The translations under genes were made by a program, and so were the position numbers. Below, piece after piece: positions 1-6,922 of a stretch of DNA of 64,000 bases. This DNA is from CAYNVS01 sp964400725 (lineage in GTDB: Bacteria; Myxococcota_A; SURF-8; CAYNVS01). The notes beneath the pieces were generated by a model. It ran no database searches. It saw nothing but the letters and a program-made list of their open reading frames with translations, and had not been told where the DNA came from. Location of the stretch: assembly GCA_964400725.1 (NCBI GenBank), contig CAYNVS010000014.1:1-64000 (forward strand). The letters are read 5' to 3'. Numbering within the stretch: position 1 is the first letter of the stretch; every line of letters starts with the position of its first letter.

Positions 1-230
1 TTCCATTCTACTACATCGAGTACGGCATAGCGCAGTTGGGCGCCCTGCAAGTGTGGACGAACTCGCTGTCCGATTACGGCAAGGCGGTCGCGCTTTACAA
101 GGCGGGGCTGTCGCTGGGCGGCTCGAAGCCTTTGCCGCAGTTGTTCGCGGCGGCGGGCGCCAAGTTCGACATGACGGAAAAGACGCTTGCGCCGCTTACC
201 GCCGCGCTCGTGAAAGAGATTGGTTTGTAA
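1..230 (+). CDS. M3-family oligoendopeptidase, C-terminal fragment
   Basis: Only the last 75 codons of this gene are in the window; the reading frame is open from base 3 and ends at a TAA at 228-230. The visible segment begins PFYYIEYGIAQLGALQVW, which matches the conserved C-terminal helices of PepF-type M3 zinc oligopeptidases. These enzymes normally degrade short peptides in the cytoplasm. The HExxH zinc site of the family lies upstream and cannot be checked here. The gene runs directly into purD with only a few bases between stop and start, so it is probably the first visible member of the same transcription unit. The family assignment rests on this short stretch alone. Confidence 0.75.
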   Translation, partial: PFYYIEYGIAQLGALQVWTNSLSDYGKAVALYKAGLSLGGSKPLPQLFAAAGAKFDMTEKTLAPLTAALVKEIGL

Positions 231-252
231 AATACGGATGAAAAACGAAAAA

Positions 253-1533
253 ATGAACGTATTGCTTTTAGGTTCCGGCGGAAGAGAGCACGCGCTCGCT
301 CTGAAAATAGCGCGGAGCAAGATTTTGGGCGAGCTTTTTATAGCCCCGGGAAACGGCGGAACGACTGACTGCGGGCTCAACGTCGCTCTCGATTACAAAA
401 ACCGCGACGAGTTGCTGGGCTTCATAAAGACGCATGCGATAGACATGGTCGTCGTCGGCCCGGAGGCGCCGCTTGTGGACGGCGTCGCCGATTTCCTCGA
501 AGAGCGCGGCGTGAAAACGATAGGATGCAACAAAGCGGCGGCCATGCTGGAAGGCAGCAAGGCGTTCGCAAAGCGTATTTTGGTCGAGGCGGGAATTCCG
601 ACGGCGCGCTACGCGGAATGCGCAAACGCGGAAGAGACGCTGAATGCGGCAAAGTCGTTCGGGCTGCCCGTCGTTATAAAGGCCGACGGCCTCGCGGAAG
701 GGAAGGGCGTCTTCGTGTGCAATACGCAGGCCGACGTTGACGAGGCGGTTGACGCGCTGTACGGGCGCAAACAGTTTAAGCAGGCGGGGCTGCGGGCGGT
801 AGTAGAGGAGTTTCTCGTCGGCGAAGAGGCGAGCTATATCGCGCTGGTTGACGGCGACAAATTTCTTCCCTTAGCCAGTTCGCAAGATCACAAAGCGGTC
901 TTCGACGGCGACAAGGGGCCGAATACCGGCGGAATGGGCGCTTATTCTCCCGCGCCCGTAGTTACGCCGGAGATAGAAAAAATGGTCTCGGCGCGGATAA
1001 TTGAGCCTCTGACGCAGAGCCTCAAGCGGCGGGGAATTCATTTCAAAGGAATACTTTACGCCGGACTGATGATTGCCTCCGAAGGGCCGAAGGTGTTGGA
1101 GTTCAACGTCCGTTTCGGCGACCCGGAGACGCAGCCTCTGCTGGCGCGCCTTAAAAGCGATATTTTGGAGGTTTTCGACGCGCTGGCGACGGGAAGGCTA
1201 AACGGAGTCAAGCTTGAGTGGGACGAGCGGCCGTGCGTATGCGTGGTTATGACGAGCGCGGGGTACCCTGGCCATTACGTCAAAGGGATGAAGATAACCG
1301 GCCTAGAAGAAGTCTCGCGCATGGCCGGCGTTACGGTCGTTCACGCGGGAACCAAACGCGAACCGGACGGCGTTTATACCAACGGCGGACGCGTGCTGGG
1401 CGTTACCGCGCTTGGCTCCACTCTCGCCGAGGCGATAGACAGGGCCTACGAGGCTGCGGCGAAAATAAAATTCGAGGGAGCGCATTACCGCAAAGACATT
1501 GGCCGCAAAGGGCTAAAACGCGTCGGCGGATAA
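253..1533 (+). CDS. purD: Phosphoribosylamine--glycine ligase (GAR synthetase)
   Basis: The product catalyses the second step of de novo purine synthesis, joining glycine to phosphoribosylamine with ATP. The N-terminus MNVLLLGSGGREHALA is the typical PurD nucleotide-binding start. It is followed by VVVGPEAPLVDGVADF and an ATP-grasp core with the KADGLAEGKGV loop, EEFLVGEEAS and the metal-binding FNVRFGDPETQ segment. At 426 residues it has the family length. Upstream in-frame starts exist at 238 (ATG) and 220 (alternative codon). I chose 253 because the family consensus begins there, although none of the three has a strong ribosome-binding site. purE follows after 24 bases, so the two purine genes are co-transcribed. 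Confidence 0.96.
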   Translation: MNVLLLGSGGREHALALKIARSKILGELFIAPGNGGTTDCGLNVALDYKNRDELLGFIKTHAIDMVVVGPEAPLVDGVADFLEERGVKTIGCNKAAAMLEGSKAFAKRILVEAGIPTARYAECANAEETLNAAKSFGLPVVIKADGLAEGKGVFVCNTQADVDEAVDALYGRKQFKQAGLRAVVEEFLVGEEASYIALVDGDKFLPLASSQDHKAVFDGDKGPNTGGMGAYSPAPVVTPEIEKMVSARIIEPLTQSLKRRGIHFKGILYAGLMIASEGPKVLEFNVRFGDPETQPLLARLKSDILEVFDALATGRLNGVKLEWDERPCVCVVMTSAGYPGHYVKGMKITGLEEVSRMAGVTVVHAGTKREPDGVYTNGGRVLGVTALGSTLAEAIDRAYEAAAKIKFEGAHYRKDIGRKGLKRVGG

Positions 1534-1557
1534 CAAACCGTTTGAAAGGATTTGAAA

Positions 1558-2082
1558 ATGGCGAAAAAAGAAGAGAAGGCCAAAGTTTTAATCGCGATGG
1601 GAAGCGACTCCGACTGGGAAGTAATGAGCGCGGCGCGGGAGACGCTCGACTCTTTCGGAGTGGCGAGCGACGTCGTCGTTGCCAGCGCGCATCGCTGTCT
1701 GGAGCGCACCGTGGAGATAGTCCGCAAGGCCGACGCGGACGGCGTATGCGTCTTTATCGTGGGCGCGGGCGCGGCGGCGCATTTGGGCGGAGTAATCGCG
1801 GCGGCTACCAGCAAGCCGGTAGCGGCCGTGCCTCTGGACGCGACGAGCATGAAGGGGCTCGACGCGCTGCTGGCCACGGTGATGATGCCCGGCGGCATAC
1901 CCGTTGCGACGATGGCGATAGGCAAGGCGGGCGCGAAGAACGCGGCGATATTCGCGGTTGAAATACTGGCGCTGTCCGATAAAAAGCTGGCCGCGAAGCT
2001 CGCGGAACACAAGGCCAAGATGGCCGAAGAGGTCGAGCGCAAGAGCGACGGGCTGCGGAAGAAAATCGCAGAGGGAAAGTAG
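1558..2082 (+). CDS. purE: N5-carboxyaminoimidazole ribonucleotide mutase (PurE)
   Basis: PurE converts N5-CAIR to CAIR in purine synthesis. The GSDSDWEVM nucleotide loop, the ASAHR motif carrying the catalytic histidine, and the GAGAAAHLGG substrate loop are all present, and the 174-residue length fits class I PurE. ATG 1558 is preceded by AAGGA at 1546-1550, a good ribosome-binding site. A longer form from a TTG at 1552 is less likely. The C-terminal 25 residues are a Lys/Glu-rich helix. The next gene starts immediately after the stop codon, so translation of the two is probably coupled. purK, the usual partner that makes N5-CAIR, is not in the window. Confidence 0.95.
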   Translation: MAKKEEKAKVLIAMGSDSDWEVMSAARETLDSFGVASDVVVASAHRCLERTVEIVRKADADGVCVFIVGAGAAAHLGGVIAAATSKPVAAVPLDATSMKGLDALLATVMMPGGIPVATMAIGKAGAKNAAIFAVEILALSDKKLAAKLAEHKAKMAEEVERKSDGLRKKIAEGK

Positions 2083-2751
2083 ATGGCGAAAATTTTTAAA
2101 AACGCCGACCCCGCCAAAATGGCGCGGCTTCTAAAAGAAGGCGAAGTCTGCGTGTACCCGACTGAGACGTCGTACGCGCTGGGCTGCCTCGCCTACGACG
2201 AGCTGGCGTTGGAGCGCCTTTGCGAGATAAAGGGGCGGGACGCCGCAAAACGGCTGCCTTTAATCGCCTCCGGCCTCGACATGATAAAAGAAATCGCGCC
2301 CGGCGCCCGGCGCTTCGAAATCGAGATGATGAAGCTCTTTTTCCCCGCGCCGCTCACTTTCGTCCTCAAGGCCGCGGACGGGCTTCCGCGCCAAATAAGG
2401 GACGACTCGAACAACGTCGCCGTGCGGGTTTCCTCCTGCGAGACGGCGCGCGCGCTGGCCGAGGCGGTCGGCGGGCCGCTGGTAAGCACGAGCGCGAATT
2501 TATCGGGCTCGGCTCCGGCTCTCAACGTCTTCGAGGCGTTAAAATACTTCGACAAATTCGACGTCGCGTTTTACATAGACGGCGGAACGCTGCCGGGCGG
2601 GGCGTCCACTATAATTAAAATTGATAGACTCAACCGCATACGCATACTGCGCCAAGGCGCGGTCGGCGAAGAGGAAATCGCGGCGGCCAAACCAAAGGCG
2701 CTTGAGAACGCCAAACGCAACATAGACAAACGCGGAAGGAAACGGAAATGA
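2083..2751 (+). CDS. tsaC: TsaC/Sua5/YrdC-family threonylcarbamoyl-AMP synthase
   Basis: This family makes threonylcarbamoyl-AMP, the donor for the universal t6A37 modification of ANN-decoding tRNAs. The signature VYPTETSYALGC, the KGR segment (residues about 50-52) and the STSANLSGSAP substrate loop are intact, which favours a functional TsaC/Sua5 enzyme over the YciO paralogue. At 222 residues it is the short form, without the Sua5 C-terminal domain. The last 25 residues are strongly basic. The start lies directly after the purE stop, with GAGGGA just upstream as ribosome-binding site. The gene overlaps the next one by four bases (ATGA), so it sits in the middle of a tightly packed operon. 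Confidence 0.88.
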   Translation: MAKIFKNADPAKMARLLKEGEVCVYPTETSYALGCLAYDELALERLCEIKGRDAAKRLPLIASGLDMIKEIAPGARRFEIEMMKLFFPAPLTFVLKAADGLPRQIRDDSNNVAVRVSSCETARALAEAVGGPLVSTSANLSGSAPALNVFEALKYFDKFDVAFYIDGGTLPGGASTIIKIDRLNRIRILRQGAVGEEEIAAAKPKALENAKRNIDKRGRKRK

Positions 2752-3806
2752 AGAAAACGGCGAAAAACGGCGAGTTGATGCTTTCTGAAATAAAGCAGAT
2801 ACCCGGCATTGCCGAGAGATTGATCGACGCGCATACGGGCGAAATAGCGAAGAACGCCAAGCGCATAGGCGAAGCGGCGCGCAACGGAGTCTATTTCGCG
2901 GCGCGCGGCACCAGCGACAACGCCTGCAGCTACGGAAAGTATCTGTTTGAAATTCTGCTAGGGATTCCGGCCTCTCTGGCGGCTCCGAGCGTGGCGACCT
3001 TATATAAAAAGAAGATAGATTTGAAAGGGCGGCTCGTCGTAGGCGTAAGCCAGTCGGGCGAGTCGATCGACGTTTGCGAATATTTGCAGATGGCGAAAAA
3101 GAGCGGCGCGCTCGTAATGGGATTGACGAACGTCGAGGATTCGACGCTCGCGAAGATTTCGGACGTTCTGCTGCCGCTTGCGTGCGGCGAGGAGAAGGCT
3201 GTCGCGGCGACTAAAACGTACGTCGCGAGCCTGCTTTTAATGCGCATGGTCGCCGCTGCCATAGCCGGCAAAAGGCCGTACGACGAAGCCTTGCTTGAAC
3301 TTCCGGAGCTTATGAACAAGACTTTCGAGCATTGCGGCGAAATAGAGCGCGTGGTGCCGTATTACCGCTACATGAGCGGTGCCGTCTGTTTGGGGCGCGG
3401 GTTCAATTACTCCAGCGCGCAGGAGTTTTCGCTCAAGCTGATGGAAACGACATATACTCCGGTGCATCCATTTTCCTTCGCCGACTTCATGCACGGCCCG
3501 GTGGCGTTAATGCACGAAGGGCTGCCGACGTTCGCGTTTTTATCGGACGGCCCGACCGCGGCTCCGATGCGCAAGGCGCTGGACAACCTGCGCGCGCGGG
3601 GAGGGGAGTCGATAGTGATAACCAACATGAAGCGCAAGGCGGAGGACGGCGAGCGCGTAATAGTCGCGCAGAAGACGAAGTTCGAGTTCGACAGCCCGAT
3701 GACTATGATACTGCCCGCGTATTTGTTTGCGCACAAACTTGCGCTGGCGCGCAACTACAACCCCGACGCTCCGCGCGGGCTGACGAAAGTAACGAAGACG
3801 CGCTAA
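2748..3806 (+). CDS. Double SIS-domain sugar-phosphate isomerase/deaminase (GlmS C-terminal-like)
   Basis: The 352-residue protein carries two SIS (sugar isomerase) domains. The first shows ARGTSDNACSYGKY and SQSGESIDVCEY, the phosphate-binding serine loop. The second shows GRGFNYSSAQEFSLKLMETTY and FMHGPVALM. This is the layout of the isomerase half of GlmS and of stand-alone relatives such as AgaS or glucosamine-6-phosphate deaminase type II. No glutaminase domain is present, so it cannot be a complete GlmS. The likely substrate is an amino-sugar phosphate, but sequence alone does not decide between deaminase and isomerase. It overlaps tsaC by four bases, and the following nuclease gene starts directly after its stop. 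Confidence 0.87.
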   Translation: MKKTAKNGELMLSEIKQIPGIAERLIDAHTGEIAKNAKRIGEAARNGVYFAARGTSDNACSYGKYLFEILLGIPASLAAPSVATLYKKKIDLKGRLVVGVSQSGESIDVCEYLQMAKKSGALVMGLTNVEDSTLAKISDVLLPLACGEEKAVAATKTYVASLLLMRMVAAAIAGKRPYDEALLELPELMNKTFEHCGEIERVVPYYRYMSGAVCLGRGFNYSSAQEFSLKLMETTYTPVHPFSFADFMHGPVALMHEGLPTFAFLSDGPTAAPMRKALDNLRARGGESIVITNMKRKAEDGERVIVAQKTKFEFDSPMTMILPAYLFAHKLALARNYNPDAPRGLTKVTKTR

Positions 3807-4613
3807 ATGAAAACATATTTACTTACATGGAACCCGAAAGTGTGGTCATGGGAATCATTTGAAAATGATTTAGATTTATTTTATATTGCTAAAACGCTAG
3901 AGGGTGGTTGGAGTTGCGGCGTTACAAAGACTATTAAAACGGGAGACCGCGTTTTTTTAATGCGGCTTGGCGAGGCTCCTAAAGGAATAATGGCTTCTGG
4001 GCGCGTGTTAAAAGGGTCATATAAGAGCGCTCACTGGGCTGACGACTCAAAGGAAACTCTATATATAGATATTCGTTTTGATAATATTGTTAATCCAAAG
4101 AAAACTATTTTATCATTAGATCAACTTAAAATAATAAATCCAAATTTAAGATTCTGGACTCCTCGGGCATCGGGAAAATCAATTCCGTTGGAAACGGCCG
4201 CTAAACTTGAAAAAATTTGGGGAGACTTTATTGAGGAAAATATATACGATGAAATTATTATATCGAATAAGGAAATTTTTGTTGAAGAGTATTTTACGGA
4301 AGGCGGAAAATCTGAATTTACATCGACGCGATTTGAACGCAACCCTCAAGCAAGAGAAAAATGTTTGGAACTTCATGGATATAATTGCAAAGTTTGCGGT
4401 ATAAACTTTGAAAAAGAATATGGAGAAATAGGGAAAGGTTTTATTCACGTTCATCACTTAAAAATGCTGTCGGAAATTGGCGAAGATTACCAAGTTGACC
4501 CTAAAAATGATATGGTTCCTCTTTGCCCGAATTGTCATTGTATGATTCATAAAAGAAAACCTTTGCTTTCGGTTGAGGAGTTAAAAGAAATCATTACGAG
4601 ACAAAAATCATAA
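3807..4613 (+). CDS. EVE-domain / HNH endonuclease, probable modification-dependent restriction enzyme
   Basis: The N-terminal 140 residues look like an EVE (PUA-like) domain: the start MKTYLLTWNPKVWSWE, an aromatic-rich core, GDRVFLMRLGE and MASGRVLKG. Domains of this kind read modified bases. The C-terminal 100 residues form an HNH nuclease with paired CxxC zinc sites (CKVC, CPNC) around HVHHLKML and DMVPLCPNCHCMIHK. EVE-HNH fusions are known among type IV, modification-dependent restriction enzymes, which is the inferred role here. The gene is much more AT-rich than its neighbours and has different codon use, suggesting horizontal acquisition. Its ATG follows the TAA of the SIS gene with no gap, so it is expressed from a housekeeping operon. 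No methyltransferase lies nearby, as expected for type IV. Confidence 0.8.
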   Translation: MKTYLLTWNPKVWSWESFENDLDLFYIAKTLEGGWSCGVTKTIKTGDRVFLMRLGEAPKGIMASGRVLKGSYKSAHWADDSKETLYIDIRFDNIVNPKKTILSLDQLKIINPNLRFWTPRASGKSIPLETAAKLEKIWGDFIEENIYDEIIISNKEIFVEEYFTEGGKSEFTSTRFERNPQAREKCLELHGYNCKVCGINFEKEYGEIGKGFIHVHHLKMLSEIGEDYQVDPKNDMVPLCPNCHCMIHKRKPLLSVEELKEIITRQKS

Positions 4614-4642
4614 TCTCACAATGAGAAACTCGCCGCGCTTAC

Positions 4643-4668
4643 GCCCGCTTTTTAAGGCGGGCTTTTTT
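4643..4668 (+). terminator. Rho-independent terminator after the EVE-HNH gene
   Basis: A GCCCGC / GCGGGC stem (4643-4648 with 4657-4662) is followed by six T residues at 4663-4668. It closes the purD-purE-tsaC-SIS-HNH unit. Confidence 0.85.
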
Positions 4669-4746
4669 ATGTATTGAAATTTATTCGGCGATGTGCAAAT
4701 ATATCCGTTGGTTTTAAAGTCGGTCTGTTTTAAAAGGAATGCGGCC

Positions 4747-5370
4747 ATGCGCGAACCGCTCATATGCGGAATTGCCGGGGGGAGCGCCTCGGGCAAAACC
4801 ACCGTCGTCAGCAAAATTATAGAATCGCTGCCCGACGGCTCCGTCTCCCTGCTGGACATGGACAGTTACTACGCCGACCTTTCCGACGTTCCCTTCGAAC
4901 AGCGAGCCCGCCGCAACTTCGACCACCCCGACAGCTTCGACATCGACCTGATGGTGGCCCACCTGGAGCTTTTAAAGCGCGGACAAGCGGTAAACAAACC
5001 GGTTTACTCTTTCAAAGAACACAACCGCACCAACGAGACCGCCTCGGTTAAAAGCTCGCCGGTTATTATCGTCGAAGGACTGCTGGCTCTCTGGTTCGAG
5101 CCGATTCGCAAGAAGCTCGACATTAAAATCTTCGTGGACACCCCCGACGACATCAGGCTCATCCGCCGCGTCGCGCGCGACGTAAAAGAGCGCGGGCGCA
5201 GCCTCGATTCCGTTATAGATCAGTATCTCAACACCGTGCGGCCAATGCACCATACATTTTGCGAGCCTACCAAACGCTACGCCGACGTGATTATTCCGGA
5301 GGGCGGAAGCAACGAGGTTGCGATTAAAATGGTAACTCAGGCCGTCAACGCCAGAATCGCCCATAATTAA
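4747..5370 (+). CDS. udk: Uridine kinase
   Basis: The enzyme phosphorylates uridine and cytidine in pyrimidine salvage. The P-loop GGSASGKTT, the substrate-binding DMDSYYADLS region, NFDHPDSFD and the EGLLAL segment match the Udk family, and the 207-residue length is typical. ATG 4747 is chosen because AAGGA sits eight bases upstream and the family begins just before the P-loop; an ORF open from 4693 adds an unlikely leader. The gene stands directly ahead of the secreted nuclease and nucleotidase genes. Uptake and salvage of nucleosides released outside the cell would be a natural shared purpose, although this link is inferred from position only. Confidence 0.93.
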   Translation: MREPLICGIAGGSASGKTTVVSKIIESLPDGSVSLLDMDSYYADLSDVPFEQRARRNFDHPDSFDIDLMVAHLELLKRGQAVNKPVYSFKEHNRTNETASVKSSPVIIVEGLLALWFEPIRKKLDIKIFVDTPDDIRLIRRVARDVKERGRSLDSVIDQYLNTVRPMHHTFCEPTKRYADVIIPEGGSNEVAIKMVTQAVNARIAHN

Positions 5371-5392
5371 ATTAATGCAAGGACTAAAAGCC

Positions 5393-6700
5393 ATGAAATA
5401 CAAACGACGTACGATTGCGCGCTTTTTCGCGCTCGCGGCGTTCGCGGCTGCCTTTATTGTCGCCGGATGTTCCGACGCTATTGACGGCGCTAGCGGTCCG
5501 TTCGGCGACGACGACCTTATTACGGGCGACGGCGAGGCGGCAAACGAAGCTCCGGTCGAGACTATGGAGTTCGAGGGCGGAAACAACTGCGGCAACCAGT
5601 ATTTCCCAAGTTTGGGTTACCCGTGTTCCGCGGCGGGATGCTCCGGAATTTGGACTTGCAAAGGAGATTACAGCGGTCTTTACTGCAAAACGGACCCGAT
5701 GTGCGGCGGAGACGAAGATTCGGCGGAAGAGATTGAAGCCGAAGAGCCGATTGAAACCGCGGACGTCGAGTACGACGCCGCCGAGGAGGAGAGCGTTGCA
5801 GAAGAAGACGCTTTTGCGGAAGAAGAAACCATAGATGAGGTTGTCGAGGAACCGGCGGAGTACGAGGCCGAGCTTGACGAAATTATCGAGGAACCCGCTG
5901 AAATAGATACGTACGAGCCTGAACCCGAAGTAACAGATAATTGGGAGCCGGAGTCCGACCCGGACCCCGATTACGACCCCGAGTACGACCCCGAGTACGA
6001 CGAGGAAATTGTCGAGTTCGACGACTACGAAGCCGAAAACGAAGCCGAGCAAAGCGAGTACACCGGCATTTACGCCGGACTCGAAAACATGACGGAGCAG
6101 GAGCTTCGCAACGCGCTGATGAACCTTACGGCCGGGCACACCGCATTAGGATACAGCAAAGCTCGCGAAGTAATGTACACCAAAATAGACCTTGTTGACG
6201 GCGTGAAAATTCAGTGCGTCTATACGGGCGTATGGATTACGACTAACGGCGACGAACCTAGCAGCACGGTTATGAACTGCGAGCATACGTTCTGCCAAAG
6301 CTGGGGCGCGGACGTCGAGCCGAATCGAAGCGACCTTAACCATTTATTTCCTACCGCTTCGGGAGCTAACAGCAGGCGGTCTAACTATCATTTCGGATGG
6401 GTATTGAACCCGACGTGGGAAGAAGGCGGCTCCAAACTGGGCAAAGACTCGGAAGGAGAAACGGTCTTTGAAGTGCGCGTCGAACACATGGGCGACACCG
6501 CAAGGGCGATGTTCTATTACGCCGTTACTTACAATACCTTTATTACATATAAAATGGAGCAGGTTTTAAAACAATGGAACAAGCTCGACCCTGTGGACGA
6601 CTACGAGAAGGCGCGCAACGATAAAATTGAATATTATCAGAAGACGCGCAATCCGTTCGTAGATCATCCGGAGTTCATCGACAAAATTTCCGATTTTTAA
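5393..6700 (+). CDS. Lipoprotein endonuclease I (EndA/NucM family) with long acidic linker
   Basis: Residues 1-26 are a lipoprotein signal ending in the lipobox VAGC. Residues about 60-85 are a small Cys-containing segment, followed by about 130 residues almost entirely of Glu, Asp, Pro and Tyr. From about residue 225 comes an endonuclease I domain with NCEHTFCQSW, SDLNHLFPT and NSRRSNYHFG, the metal-binding motif set of secreted NucM/EndA nucleases. The predicted role is degradation of DNA or RNA at the cell surface. ATG 5393 is preferred over 5375 because AAGGA precedes it by nine bases. The usual proline in the EHxxPxS motif is a cysteine here. The acidic linker is probably a flexible spacer holding the enzyme away from the membrane. 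Confidence 0.86.
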   Translation: MKYKRRTIARFFALAAFAAAFIVAGCSDAIDGASGPFGDDDLITGDGEAANEAPVETMEFEGGNNCGNQYFPSLGYPCSAAGCSGIWTCKGDYSGLYCKTDPMCGGDEDSAEEIEAEEPIETADVEYDAAEEESVAEEDAFAEEETIDEVVEEPAEYEAELDEIIEEPAEIDTYEPEPEVTDNWEPESDPDPDYDPEYDPEYDEEIVEFDDYEAENEAEQSEYTGIYAGLENMTEQELRNALMNLTAGHTALGYSKAREVMYTKIDLVDGVKIQCVYTGVWITTNGDEPSSTVMNCEHTFCQSWGADVEPNRSDLNHLFPTASGANSRRSNYHFGWVLNPTWEEGGSKLGKDSEGETVFEVRVEHMGDTARAMFYYAVTYNTFITYKMEQVLKQWNKLDPVDDYEKARNDKIEYYQKTRNPFVDHPEFIDKISDF

Positions 6701-6922
6701 ATCGGACGTTTTTACATGGCCGTTATTAGCGCGGAGCTAGAGCGGCGTTCGTTTTTTGCGAGTTCTTTCATAACTTCTTTTTATACTTGACTTTTTGTTA
6801 AAAAAGGCAAATTTGTAACGTGGTTTTGCGCGGTTTAATTAAGAAAATTGAAAAACGCTTTTTTAAATCGCCGGATAAATAAGGCCGGATGCGCCGGTCA
6901 AGCTGATCTAACGGAGGTAAAT

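Noticed and set aside
1485..2117. Minus-strand ORF opposite purE
   Set aside because: It overlaps a certain enzyme gene over its whole length and has antisense-type composition.
4121..4457. Minus-strand ORFs inside the EVE-HNH gene
   Set aside because: Shadows of the plus-strand gene; the HNH motifs and the correct start are on the plus strand.
6787..6815. TTGACT as promoter of the repeat lipoprotein gene
   Set aside because: No acceptable -10 at 16-18 bases; the region is simply AT-rich.
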